A stretch of DNA of 64,000 nt, from positions 179,215 to 243,214 of the forward strand of contig NZ_JAERMK010000004.1 of NCBI RefSeq assembly GCF_016918015.1, given 5' to 3'. The translations under genes and the position numbers were made by a program. The notes under the pieces were generated by a model. It made no database searches and was not told the origin of the DNA. It worked only from the letters and a program-made list of their open reading frames with translations. Positions 1 through 8,077 of the stretch are shown here, one piece after another. The stretch comes from Glycomyces sp. YM15 (lineage in GTDB: Bacteria > Actinomycetota > Actinomycetes > Mycobacteriales > Micromonosporaceae). Position 1 is the stretch's first letter. Every line of letters starts with the position of its first letter.

Positions 1-225
1 GAGGGCCCGGCCGAGGACGCGCTCGGATTCGCCGTCGGAGTAGACGTCGGCCGAGTCGAACATGGTGACTCCCGCGTCGAGCGCCATGTCGACCATGCGG
101 CGGGCCTCCTCGGCGCCGGTGTCGCCCCAGGCGCTGAAGAGCGGGCCGCGCCCGCCGAAGGTGCCCGCGCCGAAGCTGAGGGCGGGGACGTGGAGGCCTG
201 AGGCGCCGAGCCTGCGGTATTCCAT
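1..225 (-). CDS. Aldo/keto reductase, N-terminal part (runs off the window)
   Basis: The minus strand from 225 down to the window edge encodes 75 codons beginning MEYRRLGASGLHVPALSFG, then GAGTFGGRG and DAGVTMFDSADVYSDGESE. This is the start of the aldo/keto reductase barrel: the Asp/Tyr pair in FDSADVYSDGESE corresponds to the catalytic Asp and Tyr of the family. Members reduce aldehydes or ketones with NADPH in the cytosol; the substrate cannot be told from this fragment. The start is the ATG at 225-223, preceded by an AAGGGAA-like ribosome site. The gene is divergent from a TetR-type regulator 90 bp away, a common arrangement in which the regulator controls the reductase. The C-terminal half lies outside the window. 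Confidence 0.85.
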   Translation of the reverse strand, partial: MEYRRLGASGLHVPALSFGAGTFGGRGPLFSAWGDTGAEEARRMVDMALDAGVTMFDSADVYSDGESERVLGRAL

Positions 226-246
226 GACGGTTCCCTTCTAAAGGTT

Positions 247-316
247 CTGGAGTTCCGTTAAGAACTTCGACTAAGCTAACTCGCGAAGCACCTTTAACGC
301 AACTGGAGTCCCGTTA
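247..316. promoter_or_regulatory. Divergent promoter region with probable TetR operator
   Basis: Between the reductase and the TetR gene there is a perfect 16-bp inverted repeat AGTTC-N6-GAACT (251-266). There is also a 14-bp direct repeat, CTGGAGTTCCGTTA (247-260) and CTGGAGTCCCGTTA (303-316), differing at one base. The second copy ends on the first base of the TetR start codon. The size and symmetry suit a TetR dimer site, so autorepression plus control of the divergent gene is inferred. Confidence 0.5.
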
Positions 317-942
317 TGAGTGACGAGCGTCCCGAACCCGGCACCGTCAGACCCGGCGGTCGGACCGCGAAGGTCCGCGAGGCCGTGCTCCGCGCCGCCG
401 GGGACGCCCTCGCCGAGGACGGCTTCGACCGCCTCGACCTGGCCGAGATCGCCCGCCGCGCCGGAGTCGGCAAGACGACGGTGTACCGGCGCTGGGGCAC
501 CGTGCCCGGGCTCGTGGCCGACCTGCTGACCGAGATGGCCGAGGAATCCCTGCCGCGCACCGAGACCGGTACGCTCCTGGGCGACCTCACCGCGCAGGCC
601 CGCCTCGTCCAGTCCACATTGAGCGACACAAGGCAGGGACCGCTCTTCAAGGCCCTCATCACCGCCGCCGCCTGCGACCGCCAGACCGCCGACGCGTTGC
701 ACCGCTTCTACCGCATCCGCACCGAGGAATGGGCGCCGTGCGTCACCGCGGCGATCGAACGCGGCGAGGTCCCCGAGGGCACCGACCCCGCGGAAGTCAT
801 CCGCGCCGTCTCAGCGCCCCTCTACTACCGCCTCCTCATCGGCGGCGACCCCATCGACCGGGCCGCCGCCGACCGCGCCGCCCTCGCAGCCGCCACCGCG
901 GCCCGAGCCGGGGCCTTCGCCGTACGAACCGCGAACGGCTGA
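316..942 (+). CDS. TetR/AcrR family transcriptional regulator
   Basis: A 208-residue protein. Residues about 20-65 form a TetR helix-turn-helix (LAEIARRAGVGKTTVYRRWG), followed by an all-helical ligand-binding half with a TetR C-terminal type domain (HRFYRIRTEEWAPC and VIRAVSAPLYYRLLIGG). It probably represses itself and/or the divergent aldo/keto reductase through the inverted repeat just upstream. The start is the ATG at 316; the region before it lacks a strong Shine-Dalgarno. A decayed copy of the C-terminal half of a close paralogue lies at about 2.88-3.1 kb, so this locus once held two such regulators. The inducer is unknown. Confidence 0.9.
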   Translation: MSDERPEPGTVRPGGRTAKVREAVLRAAGDALAEDGFDRLDLAEIARRAGVGKTTVYRRWGTVPGLVADLLTEMAEESLPRTETGTLLGDLTAQARLVQSTLSDTRQGPLFKALITAAACDRQTADALHRFYRIRTEEWAPCVTAAIERGEVPEGTDPAEVIRAVSAPLYYRLLIGGDPIDRAAADRAALAAATAARAGAFAVRTANG

Positions 943-1040
943 CCCGACGGATCCCCGGCCCGATGCAATGGCGCCCTCGTCCTAGAAGACAGCGGTCGTC
1001 CACTCGGCCGCCCCAGGACTCGAAAAAGGAGGGGAGCCGG

Positions 1041-1237
1041 ATGACCACCACCACGATCCGCAACGGGATCGACGTCGACCAACTGCTCGCGACCATCGGC
1101 GCGATCGAGGACGACGGCGCCCTCGGCGCGTTCACGTTCCGCGCATCCAGCAGTTGGAAGGACGGCACCCACAACCCGCCATGCCCACCGACACGCAGCG
1201 CCTCCTTCAAACGTTCATCGACGGACTCGAGGACTAG
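1041..1237 (+). pseudogene. OsmC-family protein, N-terminal stub
   Basis: The ATG at 1041, preceded by AAAAAGGAGGGGAGCC, opens a frame whose first 45 codons (MTTTTIRNGIDVDQLLATIG, then LGAFTFRASSSWKDGTHN) match the beginning of actinobacterial OsmC-like peroxide-detoxifying proteins. After the codon ending at 1175 the similarity stops, so the catalytic cysteines and most of the roughly 180-residue protein are missing. In another frame an 18-codon tail (ATG 1181, stop 1237) precedes the methyltransferase. The strong ribosome site and start have survived a large internal deletion. OsmC genes often sit next to arsenite-methyltransferase-like genes, as here. Confidence 0.65.
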
Positions 1238-1246
1238 GGAGTTCGC

Positions 1247-1822
1247 ATGGCCCAGGACCTGATGTTCCAGGCGGAGATCCGCCACGTCATCCGCTCGACC
1301 TACGGGCGGCTGCCCAACGGGGCGGGCCGCACCATGGCCGCGCGGCTCTACCGCGACGACCAGCTCGACGGGCTCCCGGACGAGGCGATCGACTGGTCGC
1401 TCGGCGTCGGCAACCCCGTCGCGCACGCCGCGCTGCGGCCGGGCGAGCGCGTCGTCGACCTCTCGCCGCGCAAGAGCCGGGCGCTGGCGGAGGCCGCGCG
1501 GGTGCTGCGCCCCGGCGGGCGCCTCCGCATCGCCGACTTCGTCGTCAACGACGACCTGCCTCCCGAGGTCCTGACCTCGGCGGCGGCCTGGGCCGGCTGC
1601 CTGTCCGGGGCCCTGTCGGAATCGGTGCTGGTCAAGAAACTCGCGAAGGCCGGCTTCACCGAGATCGAACTGGGCGAGCGGACACCGTTCGGCATCGACG
1701 ACATCGCCGTCTACCCGCTGTTCGACGACGCGGTCATCGAGCTGATGCGGCGAACCGTGCCCGCCGGGCAGCAGCGGCGGATCGCCACCAGCGTCATAGC
1801 GAAAGCGCGGTTTCCCGGTTGA
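1247..1822 (+). CDS. Arsenite-methyltransferase-like protein lacking the SAM-binding core (in-frame deletion)
   Basis: 191 residues. The N-terminus (FQAEIRHVIRSTYGRLPNG, then GVGNPVAHAALRPGERVVDL) and C-terminal half (SPRKSRALAEAARVLRPGGR, IADFVVNDDLPPEV) match class I SAM methyltransferases of the ArsM-like type. The stretch between strand 1 (VVDL) and the post-motif SPRKSR is missing. Relatives have about 70 residues there, including the GxGxG loop, the SAM-ribose acidic residue and motif II. The intact neighbour shows what is missing: LVDIGSGGGFDAFVAA through VLNLVADK. The join lies at a GACCTC sequence, consistent with deletion between short repeats encoding DL and NL. The protein should not bind SAM. 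Start ATG 1247 follows GGGAGTTCGC. Confidence 0.75.
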   Translation: MAQDLMFQAEIRHVIRSTYGRLPNGAGRTMAARLYRDDQLDGLPDEAIDWSLGVGNPVAHAALRPGERVVDLSPRKSRALAEAARVLRPGGRLRIADFVVNDDLPPEVLTSAAAWAGCLSGALSESVLVKKLAKAGFTEIELGERTPFGIDDIAVYPLFDDAVIELMRRTVPAGQQRRIATSVIAKARFPG

Positions 1823-1890
1823 CGCAACGGACGGCACCGCCCGGTCGTCCTCACCCATGACCCCATCCGGGCCGAGGATTGGAGGAGACC

Positions 1891-2679
1891 ATGAAGACGC
1901 TCATCGACACGGGCCCGCCAGTCGACCCCGAGCGGCTGCGCGCGTCCGTTCGCGAGAAGTACCGGGAGGTGGCGCTCAATCCGAACGGCCGCTTCCATTT
2001 CCACACCGGGCGGGCCCTGGCCTCGCGGCTGGGGTACGCCGAACCGCTGACCAGCGCCTTTCCCGACCGGGCCGTGGCGTCCTTCGCAGGGGTCGCGAAC
2101 CCGTTCGGGTTCCACCCGGTCGGTCAGGAGGACCGGCTCGTCGACATCGGCAGCGGCGGCGGCTTCGACGCCTTCGTCGCGGCGCGGCTGGTCGGCCCGA
2201 ACGGCCGCGTCATCGGCGTCGACATGACACCGGAGATGCTCGCCAAGGCCCGCGAGACGGCGGTCCGCCTCGGGCTCCTCAACGTGGAGTTCCGGGAGGG
2301 CATCGCCGAAGACCTGCCCGTCGACCGTGGCTGGGCCGACGTGGTCATCGCCAACGGCGTGCTGAACCTGGTCGCCGACAAGGCCACCGCGCTCGCCGAG
2401 GCGTGCAGAGTGCTGCGACCCGGGGGCCGGCTGCAGTTCGCCGACATCGCCGTGGGCCGGACGCTCCCCGAGGCCGCCACGTGCGACATCGGCCTGTGGA
2501 CCGACTGCATCGCGGGCGGACTCTCGCTGGACGAGTGGCGAACACTGATCGAGGCGGCCGGCTTCACCGGCGTGCGGATCGGACCCGCGGTCGACACGTT
2601 CGAAGGGGCGGCGGGCGAGCGCAACGCCCGGCGCTACGAGGTCCTCGCCCACGTCTTCTACCCGCGCAAACCGGAATGA
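1891..2679 (+). CDS. Class I SAM-dependent methyltransferase, ArsM-like
   Basis: 262 residues with an intact Rossmann core: motif I LVDIGSGGGFDAFVAARLVG (about residue 85), acidic loop VIGVDMTPEMLAKA, motif IV VVIANGVLNL and motif V CRVLRPGGRLQFADIAVG. This layout is typical of actinobacterial arsenite-methyltransferase-like enzymes. The conserved cysteine set of true ArsM is not evident, so an As(III) substrate is not proven. The ATG at 1891 is preferred over the TTG at 1879 because GGAGGAG (1881-1887) is correctly placed for 1891 and would lie inside the gene otherwise. It is the only apparently functional enzyme left in a cluster with an OsmC stub and a deleted methyltransferase. A hairpin terminator follows 12 bp after the stop. 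Confidence 0.85.
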   Translation: MKTLIDTGPPVDPERLRASVREKYREVALNPNGRFHFHTGRALASRLGYAEPLTSAFPDRAVASFAGVANPFGFHPVGQEDRLVDIGSGGGFDAFVAARLVGPNGRVIGVDMTPEMLAKARETAVRLGLLNVEFREGIAEDLPVDRGWADVVIANGVLNLVADKATALAEACRVLRPGGRLQFADIAVGRTLPEAATCDIGLWTDCIAGGLSLDEWRTLIEAAGFTGVRIGPAVDTFEGAAGERNARRYEVLAHVFYPRKPE

Positions 2680-2690
2680 CCAGGACCGGT

Positions 2691-2719
2691 GGCCCGGAAC
2701 CGCGGTGCGGTTCCCGGCC
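2691..2719 (+). terminator. Rho-independent-like terminator after the methyltransferase
   Basis: A 13-bp stem with one mismatch (2691-2703 and 2707-2719) and a GGT loop. The core GGAACCGC-GGT-GCGGTTCC is the same as in the ilvC terminator at 13326-13354. There is no T-run, as is usual in high-GC actinobacteria. Confidence 0.7.
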
Positions 2720-2883
2720 GCCGGCGCTTGCGACCTGGTCGGCCTCAGGGTGGAACCGGAGACCCGTCATGAATGACGCGCGCCCCGAATATGGCCGCCG
2801 ATTCACTGCCGCGCGCGATAACCGGATCGCTCCTGGGCTACTGACCGCGCCGACCCGACTAGTTCCGTCCATATTGCACTTAT

Positions 2884-3105
2884 GAGCGACCGCGACCGCC
2901 ACTCCGGGCACTCATCGGTGCGGCGAACCGCGACCGGCGGACGCCCGCCGCGCCGCACCGGTGTCACCGCGCGCGGACCGAGGAGTGGGCGCCGTGCGCC
3001 AGGGCGGCGGTCGAGCGCGGCGCGATCCCCGCGAGGACCGACCCCGACGATGTGATTCGCGCCGTGTCGGCGCCCCTGCGCCACCGAGCGCTGGTCAGCG
3101 GCGGG
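2884..3105 (+). pseudogene. TetR-family regulator remnant (C-terminal half)
   Basis: The frame beginning at 2884 reads PLRALIGAANRDRRT, then HRCHRARTEEWAPCARAAVE, then TDPDDVIRAVSAPLRHRALV. It aligns codon for codon with PLFKALITAAACDRQT, HRFYRIRTEEWAPC and VIRAVSAPLYYRLLIGG of the TetR protein at 316-942. No helix-turn-helix region precedes it and no sensible start exists, so it is a dead duplicate. The rest of the 2720-3524 interval shows no further gene; it becomes AT-richer toward livK. Confidence 0.7.
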
Positions 3106-3423
3106 CACCGGCGGCGGTGGCGGGCGACGAAGGGAGTCGTGCTCACTCGCCGAACATCGCGACGCACGATCAGTATGCCGATCTTGCGTGACTATTCGGT
3201 ATATGGCCTGGTCCACCTGGGACGGGCAGAAATGTGACCGCCCACAACGAGCGCCCCGGAGACCCGGAGGCGAACCCACCGCGACCCTTCGATCGCCCAC
3301 AGTGCACAGTTCGTCGGGAGAACGACCGTAACATTTCACTGAATGAGATGCGTTCTCCCCCAATGTTTCCGGGGAGGCGAGCCATTCGCGGAAACTAATT
3401 CTAGTCCGCTCTTGTGCCTCACT

Positions 3424-3447
3424 GGTGGTCCTTATAAGGTGACCACC
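3424..3447. promoter_or_regulatory. Inverted repeat upstream of livK (candidate operator)
   Basis: GGTGGTC (3424-3430) and GACCACC (3441-3447) form a perfect 7-bp inverted repeat around CTTATAAGGT. The AT-rich centre could include a -10 element. It lies about 80 bp before the livK start, which is suitable for a repressor or an Lrp/GntR-type regulator of the transporter; the regulator is unknown. Confidence 0.4.
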
Positions 3448-3524
3448 GTGCCGCTGCGTCCACGACCGGACGCCGGCGCGCCCCACCGATAGACCCCCGA
3501 CTGCCTCATCACTCAGGGAAGTAC

Positions 3525-4700
3525 ATGCGCCTCAAGACCTCCTCCGGCGCGGCCTTGGCCGCAGCCGCCCTGCTCGCGACCGCCGCGTGCGTCTCCGAAA
3601 CCGGTGCCGACACCACCAGCGACAGCGCGCTCTCCGGCGCCGGCGCCGGCGAAGAGTGCACCATCGACGAGACCGTCAAGCTCGGCGCCGTCTTCAGCCT
3701 CACCGAGGCCGCCGCGTTCGCCGGTGAATACCAGAAGCAGGGTCTGGAACTCGCCGTCGAAGAGCTCAACGCCGCCGGCGGCATCCAATACGAACTCATC
3801 CTCGAGGACGACGGCACCACCCTCGACGGCTCCACCGTCGCCTTCGAGAAGCTCATCAATCGCGACGAGGTGAGCGCCATCATCGGCCCCACCCTCTCCG
3901 GCATGGCCTTCTCGACCTACACCGACGCCCAGAGCGCCGGCGTCCCCGCCCTCGGCGTCTCCACCACCGCCGAAGGCATCCCCGAGATCGGCGACTACAT
4001 CTTCCGCGCCTCGGTCCCCGAGCAGGTCGCGCTGGCCGCCAGCATCCCGGCCGCCAAAGCGACGCTGGACATGCAGAAAGTCGCCGTCCTCCACGACAGC
4101 GCCGACGAGTTCACCGCCTCCGCCTACAACACCATCACCGACGAGCTCCGCGACCAGAACATCGAGATCGTCGTCGACGAGAGCTTCGGGACCACCGACA
4201 CCGACTTCTCGGCCCAGCTCGGCAAGGTCCTGGAAGAGGAGGTGGACGCCGTCATCCTCTCGGCCCTGCCCGGCGCCACGGTGCCGCTCGTCAAGCAGGC
4301 CCGCGACCTGGGCATCACGGCCCCGATCGTCGGCGGCAACGCCTTCAACTCCCCCGTCCTCGTCGGCGCCCTCGGCGACGCCGCCGAAGGCCTCATCGTC
4401 GGCGGCGCCTGGAGCGCGGCCTCCGAGACCACGGGCAACGCCGAGTTCATCTCGGCCTTCACCGCGAAGTACGACCGCGAGCCCGACCAGTTCGCCGCCC
4501 AGGCCTACACCGGTGCGTACCTGATCGACCAGGCGATCCGCGCCGACTGCGACGCCAACCGCGAGTCGATCAAGGACAACCTCGGCCAGATCCTCGAGTT
4601 CGACTCCATCCTCGGCCCGATCTCGATCGACGAGGGCGGCGAGGTCACCCAGACCCCGGTCGTCCAGATCATCCGCGACGGCGCCTTCACCATCCTTTAA
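3525..4700 (+). CDS. livK: Branched-chain amino-acid ABC transporter, substrate-binding lipoprotein
   Basis: 391 residues. Residues 1-22 are a lipoprotein signal (LLATAAC, Cys22 lipidated), then an acidic Ser/Gly linker and a type I periplasmic-binding fold: VKLGAVFSLTEAAAFAGEYQ, EELNAAGGIQYELILEDDGT, IIGPTLSGMAFS, ALGVSTTAEG, VAVLHDSADEF. These are hallmarks of LivJ/LivK/AmiC-like receptors for Leu/Ile/Val, related amides or urea. It captures ligand outside the membrane and delivers it to LivH and LivMG. It is the first gene of a four-gene operon (livK-livH-livMG-livF). Start ATG 3525 follows CAGGGAAG. The actual ligand cannot be read from sequence. Confidence 0.9.
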   Translation: MRLKTSSGAALAAAALLATAACVSETGADTTSDSALSGAGAGEECTIDETVKLGAVFSLTEAAAFAGEYQKQGLELAVEELNAAGGIQYELILEDDGTTLDGSTVAFEKLINRDEVSAIIGPTLSGMAFSTYTDAQSAGVPALGVSTTAEGIPEIGDYIFRASVPEQVALAASIPAAKATLDMQKVAVLHDSADEFTASAYNTITDELRDQNIEIVVDESFGTTDTDFSAQLGKVLEEEVDAVILSALPGATVPLVKQARDLGITAPIVGGNAFNSPVLVGALGDAAEGLIVGGAWSAASETTGNAEFISAFTAKYDREPDQFAAQAYTGAYLIDQAIRADCDANRESIKDNLGQILEFDSILGPISIDEGGEVTQTPVVQIIRDGAFTIL

Positions 4701-4753
4701 GCACCACCGATCCCGGTGGCTCTCGTCCCAACCTCCTTACAGGGAAACCAGAG

Positions 4754-5632
4754 ATGGCACAGCAGTTGGCGAACGGCGTGTTCGCAGGCTCGATCTACAC
4801 GCTCTTCGCGATCGGGTTCACCCTCGTGTTCGGGATCCTCCGACACCTGAACCTCGCCCACCCCGCGATCTTCACCGCCGGCGCGTTCGTCGGCATCGAA
4901 GTCGCGACGCGGACCGAGATCCCGGTGTGGATCCTGTTCCCGGTCATCGCCGCCTTCGGCGCGCTCGCCGGAGTCCTGGTGGAGCGCATCGCATTCCGAC
5001 CGCTCCGCGGCCGGGACGACGAGCACTTCGCGGGGCTCATCTCCTCGGTGGCCCTCGGCGGCGTCGTCATCGCGCTCCTCCAAGCGCGCTACGGCACCGA
5101 ACCGCAGAGCTTCCCGCAGGAGTACTTCCCCAACCAACTGTTCGAGTTCGCCGGGATCCGCGTGACCCTCACGCAACTGGTGACCCTGGGCCTGGCCCTG
5201 GTCCTCATGCTCGGACTCGCATGGCTCGTCTCGGCGACACCGCTGGGACGGGCCATGCGGGCCGTGGCCGAGAACCCCACGGCCGCGACCGTGGTCGGCG
5301 TCAACGTCGGCCGCGTCACCGCCGGGACCTACGCGCTGTCCTCCGGCCTCGGCGCCATCGCCGGGGCCCTGCTGGCGCTCAACCTCGGCCAGGCCGGACG
5401 CGAACTCGGCGCCTCGATCGAGCTCATCGGCTTCGCCGTCATCATCCTCGGCGGCCTCGGATCCCTCTGGGGCGCCATGGCCGCCGGGGTGATCCTGGGC
5501 CTCGCCGAGGCCCTCACGATCCACCTGTTCGACTCCACGTGGAAGAGCCTGGTCGCCTTCGCGCTGCTGTTCGCCGTACTCGTGCTGCGCCCGCGCGGCC
5601 TCTTCGGACACGTCAAGGTCAGGGAGGTCTGA
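4754..5632 (+). CDS. livH: Branched-chain amino-acid ABC transporter permease LivH
   Basis: 292 residues, about eight membrane segments. Typical LivH features: GSIYTLFAIGFTLVFGILRH near the N-terminus, LNLAHPAIFTAGAF, RPLRGRDDEHFAGLISSVAL, and the EAA-like cytoplasmic loop MRAVAENPTAATVVGVNVGR that contacts the ATPases. It forms half of the membrane channel with the LivM part of the next protein. It lies 53 bp after livK, and its TGA overlaps the ATG of livMG by one base (TGATG), implying translational coupling. Confidence 0.92.
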   Translation: MAQQLANGVFAGSIYTLFAIGFTLVFGILRHLNLAHPAIFTAGAFVGIEVATRTEIPVWILFPVIAAFGALAGVLVERIAFRPLRGRDDEHFAGLISSVALGGVVIALLQARYGTEPQSFPQEYFPNQLFEFAGIRVTLTQLVTLGLALVLMLGLAWLVSATPLGRAMRAVAENPTAATVVGVNVGRVTAGTYALSSGLGAIAGALLALNLGQAGRELGASIELIGFAVIILGGLGSLWGAMAAGVILGLAEALTIHLFDSTWKSLVAFALLFAVLVLRPRGLFGHVKVREV

Positions 5633-7329
5633 TGTTCGCCGGATACGAGACGCTCATCACCACGATCGCGCTCGGCGCGATCCTGGCCTACTCGTTCCAC
5701 GTCGTCCTCATGGCCGGGCAGCTCAGTCTCGGCCAAGCCGGGTTCGCTTCGCTCGCAGCGTATGTCGCCACCCTCGTGGTCCCCACCGAGCCGCTGTTCG
5801 GCTCGCTCTCCCCCGTCATCGTCGGCCTCCCCGTGGGCGCGGCGGTCGGCGCGGCGGCCGCGTTCCTCGTCGGGATGCCGGTGCTGCGCCTGCGCGGCGT
5901 CTTCCTCGCCATCGGCACCATCGCCTTCGGCGAGATGGTCCGCGTGTTCATGAACAACGCCGAATGGACCAACGGCGCGCTCGGCATGCGCGTCGAGAAA
6001 TGGGTGACGTTCGACTTCGCGTGGATCGTCGTCGCCGTCCTGGCCTACCTGTTCTGGCGCCTCGGGCCCTCGCGGACCGGACGCGCCTTCGCCGCCGTGC
6101 GCGAGGACGAACTGGCCGCCAGCTCCATGGGCGTCAACGTGGTCCGCACCCGGATGCTCTCGTTCACCGCCTCCGGCGCCATCGCCGGCGTCTACGGGGT
6201 CATGTTCGCGTACTTCTACGGCCGCATCACCCCCGCGACCTTCGACTTCGGACTCACCGTCGACGGCCTCATCACCGCCGTCCTCGGCGGGTACCTCGTG
6301 TTCTTCGGGCCGATCCTCGGCTCGGGCTTCCTCACCGCCGTCCCCGAGATCCAAGACGCGGTCGGCCTCGAAGCCGGGTGGATCCACCCGCTCGTCACCG
6401 GTCTGCTCCTGCTCGCCGTGATCCTGTTCCTGCCCGGCGGACTCTCCACGATCTTCAACCGGCTCCGCCGCGTCCCCGCCGCACCCGACCCGGGCCGCAC
6501 CCCACCCGACGGACTCGACCCGCTGCCCGACAGGGGCACCGAGATCGCCAGACTGCGCGGGCTCGGCAAGGCCTACGGCGCGGTCCAGGCCGTGCGCGAC
6601 ATCGACCTCGAGATCCGCTCCGGTGAAGTCCTCGGCGTCATCGGCCCCAACGGCGCGGGCAAGACGACACTGGTCAACATGATCAGCGGACTCGAGGCGC
6701 CGACCTCGGGCGAAGGCGAAGTCCTCGGCGTCCGCCTCGCCGCGACCGGCGGCGCGCACCGCTTCGCACAGGCCGGCGTGAGCCGGACCTTCCAGCACTC
6801 CAAGCTGTTCGACCGCCTCACCGTGCTCGACAACGTCCTCGTCGGCACCCACGCCGTCAGCAAGTCGACGTACCTGCGCAGGCTCCTGTGGCTCCCCTCG
6901 GCCCGTCGCGACGAACGCCGTGCGCTCGCCCTCGCCTGGGCGCAACTCGAACGCGTCGGCCTCGCCGACCGCGCGAACCTGCGGCCCGGCGCCCTGTCCT
7001 ACGGGGACCAGCGGCGGCTCGAGATCGCCCGCGCCCTCGCCGCCCACCCCACCCTGCTCATCCTGGACGAGCCCGCCGCGGGCATGAACCACGTCGAGGC
7101 CGCCGAACTCTCCGGGCTCATCCGCGGCCTCGCCGAAGACGGCGTCACGGTCCTGTTCATCGAGCACAACGTGAAGATGGTCCTCGACACCTGCACCCGG
7201 CTCGTCGTCCTCAACTTCGGCGAGGTCATCGCCGAAGGCGATCCGAGCGAGGTCGCCGCGGACCCGGCGGTCGTCGAGGCCTACCTCGGCACCGAAGACA
7301 TCGAAGACGGTGAGGTCGAACATGTCTGA
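5632..7329 (+). CDS. livMG: Fused LivM permease - LivG ATP-binding protein
   Basis: 565 residues. Residues 1-280 are a LivM permease (LSLGQAGFASLAAYVATLV, AVREDELAASSMGVNV loop, LGGYLVFFGPILGSGF). After a Pro-rich linker (about 282-305), residues 310-560 are a LivG ATPase: Walker A GPNGAGKT, Q-loop RTFQHSKLF, LivG-type signature SYGDQRRLEIARAL, Walker B LLILDEPAAGM, switch His FIEHN. Separate genes are the usual state; fusions of this order are known in some bacteria. The start is ATG 5632, overlapping the livH stop by one base, although the same frame is open upstream inside livH. The C-terminus overlaps the livF start by 8 bp. Confidence 0.92.
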   Translation: MFAGYETLITTIALGAILAYSFHVVLMAGQLSLGQAGFASLAAYVATLVVPTEPLFGSLSPVIVGLPVGAAVGAAAAFLVGMPVLRLRGVFLAIGTIAFGEMVRVFMNNAEWTNGALGMRVEKWVTFDFAWIVVAVLAYLFWRLGPSRTGRAFAAVREDELAASSMGVNVVRTRMLSFTASGAIAGVYGVMFAYFYGRITPATFDFGLTVDGLITAVLGGYLVFFGPILGSGFLTAVPEIQDAVGLEAGWIHPLVTGLLLLAVILFLPGGLSTIFNRLRRVPAAPDPGRTPPDGLDPLPDRGTEIARLRGLGKAYGAVQAVRDIDLEIRSGEVLGVIGPNGAGKTTLVNMISGLEAPTSGEGEVLGVRLAATGGAHRFAQAGVSRTFQHSKLFDRLTVLDNVLVGTHAVSKSTYLRRLLWLPSARRDERRALALAWAQLERVGLADRANLRPGALSYGDQRRLEIARALAAHPTLLILDEPAAGMNHVEAAELSGLIRGLAEDGVTVLFIEHNVKMVLDTCTRLVVLNFGEVIAEGDPSEVAADPAVVEAYLGTEDIEDGEVEHV

Positions 7330-8047
7330 TCACGAGCAAGCGGCTCCGATCCTCGAAGTCGAATCGGTCAACGTCGCCTACGGACGCGTCCAGGCCGTCC
7401 GCGACGTCTCCTTCGCCGTCCCCGAAGGCGGCCTCATCGCCCTCGTCGGCGCCAACGGCGCCGGCAAGAGCTCCGTGCTCGCCGCCGTCTCCGGACTCGT
7501 ACGGCCAGGATCGGGCCGGATCCGCCTGGAAGGCAACGACATCACCCGCTGGCCCGCGCACAAGCGGGTCGGCGCCGGACTGGTCCTCGTCCCCGAGGGC
7601 CGCCAGATCCTCGGCACTCTCACCGTCGCCGAGAACCTGCTCCTCGGCGCCCACCGGCGCCGCCGCCAGGCCGCGTCCGAAACCGAGATGTACGAGCTGT
7701 TCCCCGTCCTCGCCGAACGGCGGGCCCTCCCCGCCAGCGCGCTGTCGGGCGGCGAGCAGCAGATGTTGGCGATCGCGCGCGCGATGATCGCCAAACCGCG
7801 GGTCGTCCTGCTGGACGAGCCGTCGATGGGGTTGGCCCCCAAGATGGTGGACGAGGTCTTCGCCGTCATCGAGCGGATCCGCGCTTCGGGCGTCACCGTG
7901 GTCCTGGTCGAGCAGAACGCCCGCCGGGCGCTGCGGGCGGCCGACACCGGGCACGTCCTGGAGACCGGGGCGATCGCGCACAGCGGCCCCGCCGCCGACC
8001 TGCTGAAAGACCCCAGAGTCGTGAAAGCCTATCTGGGCGTCGAGTAG
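7322..8047 (+). CDS. livF: Branched-chain amino-acid ABC transporter ATP-binding protein LivF
   Basis: 241 residues. It is a second ABC ATPase: Walker A GANGAGKSS (a serine replaces the usual Thr), Q-loop region LVPEGRQILGTLTVAENLLL typical of LivF, signature LSGGEQQMLAIARAM, Walker B VVLLDEPSMGLAP, switch region VVLVEQNARRAL. It pairs with the LivG half of the fused protein to energise import. ATG 7322 is chosen because GGTGAGG (7309-7315) sits at the right distance; the alternative GTG at 7310 would overlap that site. It is the last gene of the operon; a sensor kinase begins 30 bp further on. Confidence 0.92.
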   Translation: MSDHEQAAPILEVESVNVAYGRVQAVRDVSFAVPEGGLIALVGANGAGKSSVLAAVSGLVRPGSGRIRLEGNDITRWPAHKRVGAGLVLVPEGRQILGTLTVAENLLLGAHRRRRQAASETEMYELFPVLAERRALPASALSGGEQQMLAIARAMIAKPRVVLLDEPSMGLAPKMVDEVFAVIERIRASGVTVVLVEQNARRALRAADTGHVLETGAIAHSGPAADLLKDPRVVKAYLGVE

Positions 8048-8077
8048 CGCTCGCGCCCCAATGAAGGAACCCCTGAG

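Noticed and set aside
2803..3486. A 227-codon minus-strand frame in the livK upstream region
   Set aside because: It is Arg/Pro/Ser-rich without domains and lies opposite the TetR remnant and the livK promoter region.
4927..5631. A 235-codon N-terminal extension of LivMG
   Set aside because: It overlaps livH in another frame, is Arg/Pro-rich, and ATG 5632 is coupled to the livH stop with the permease motif right after it.
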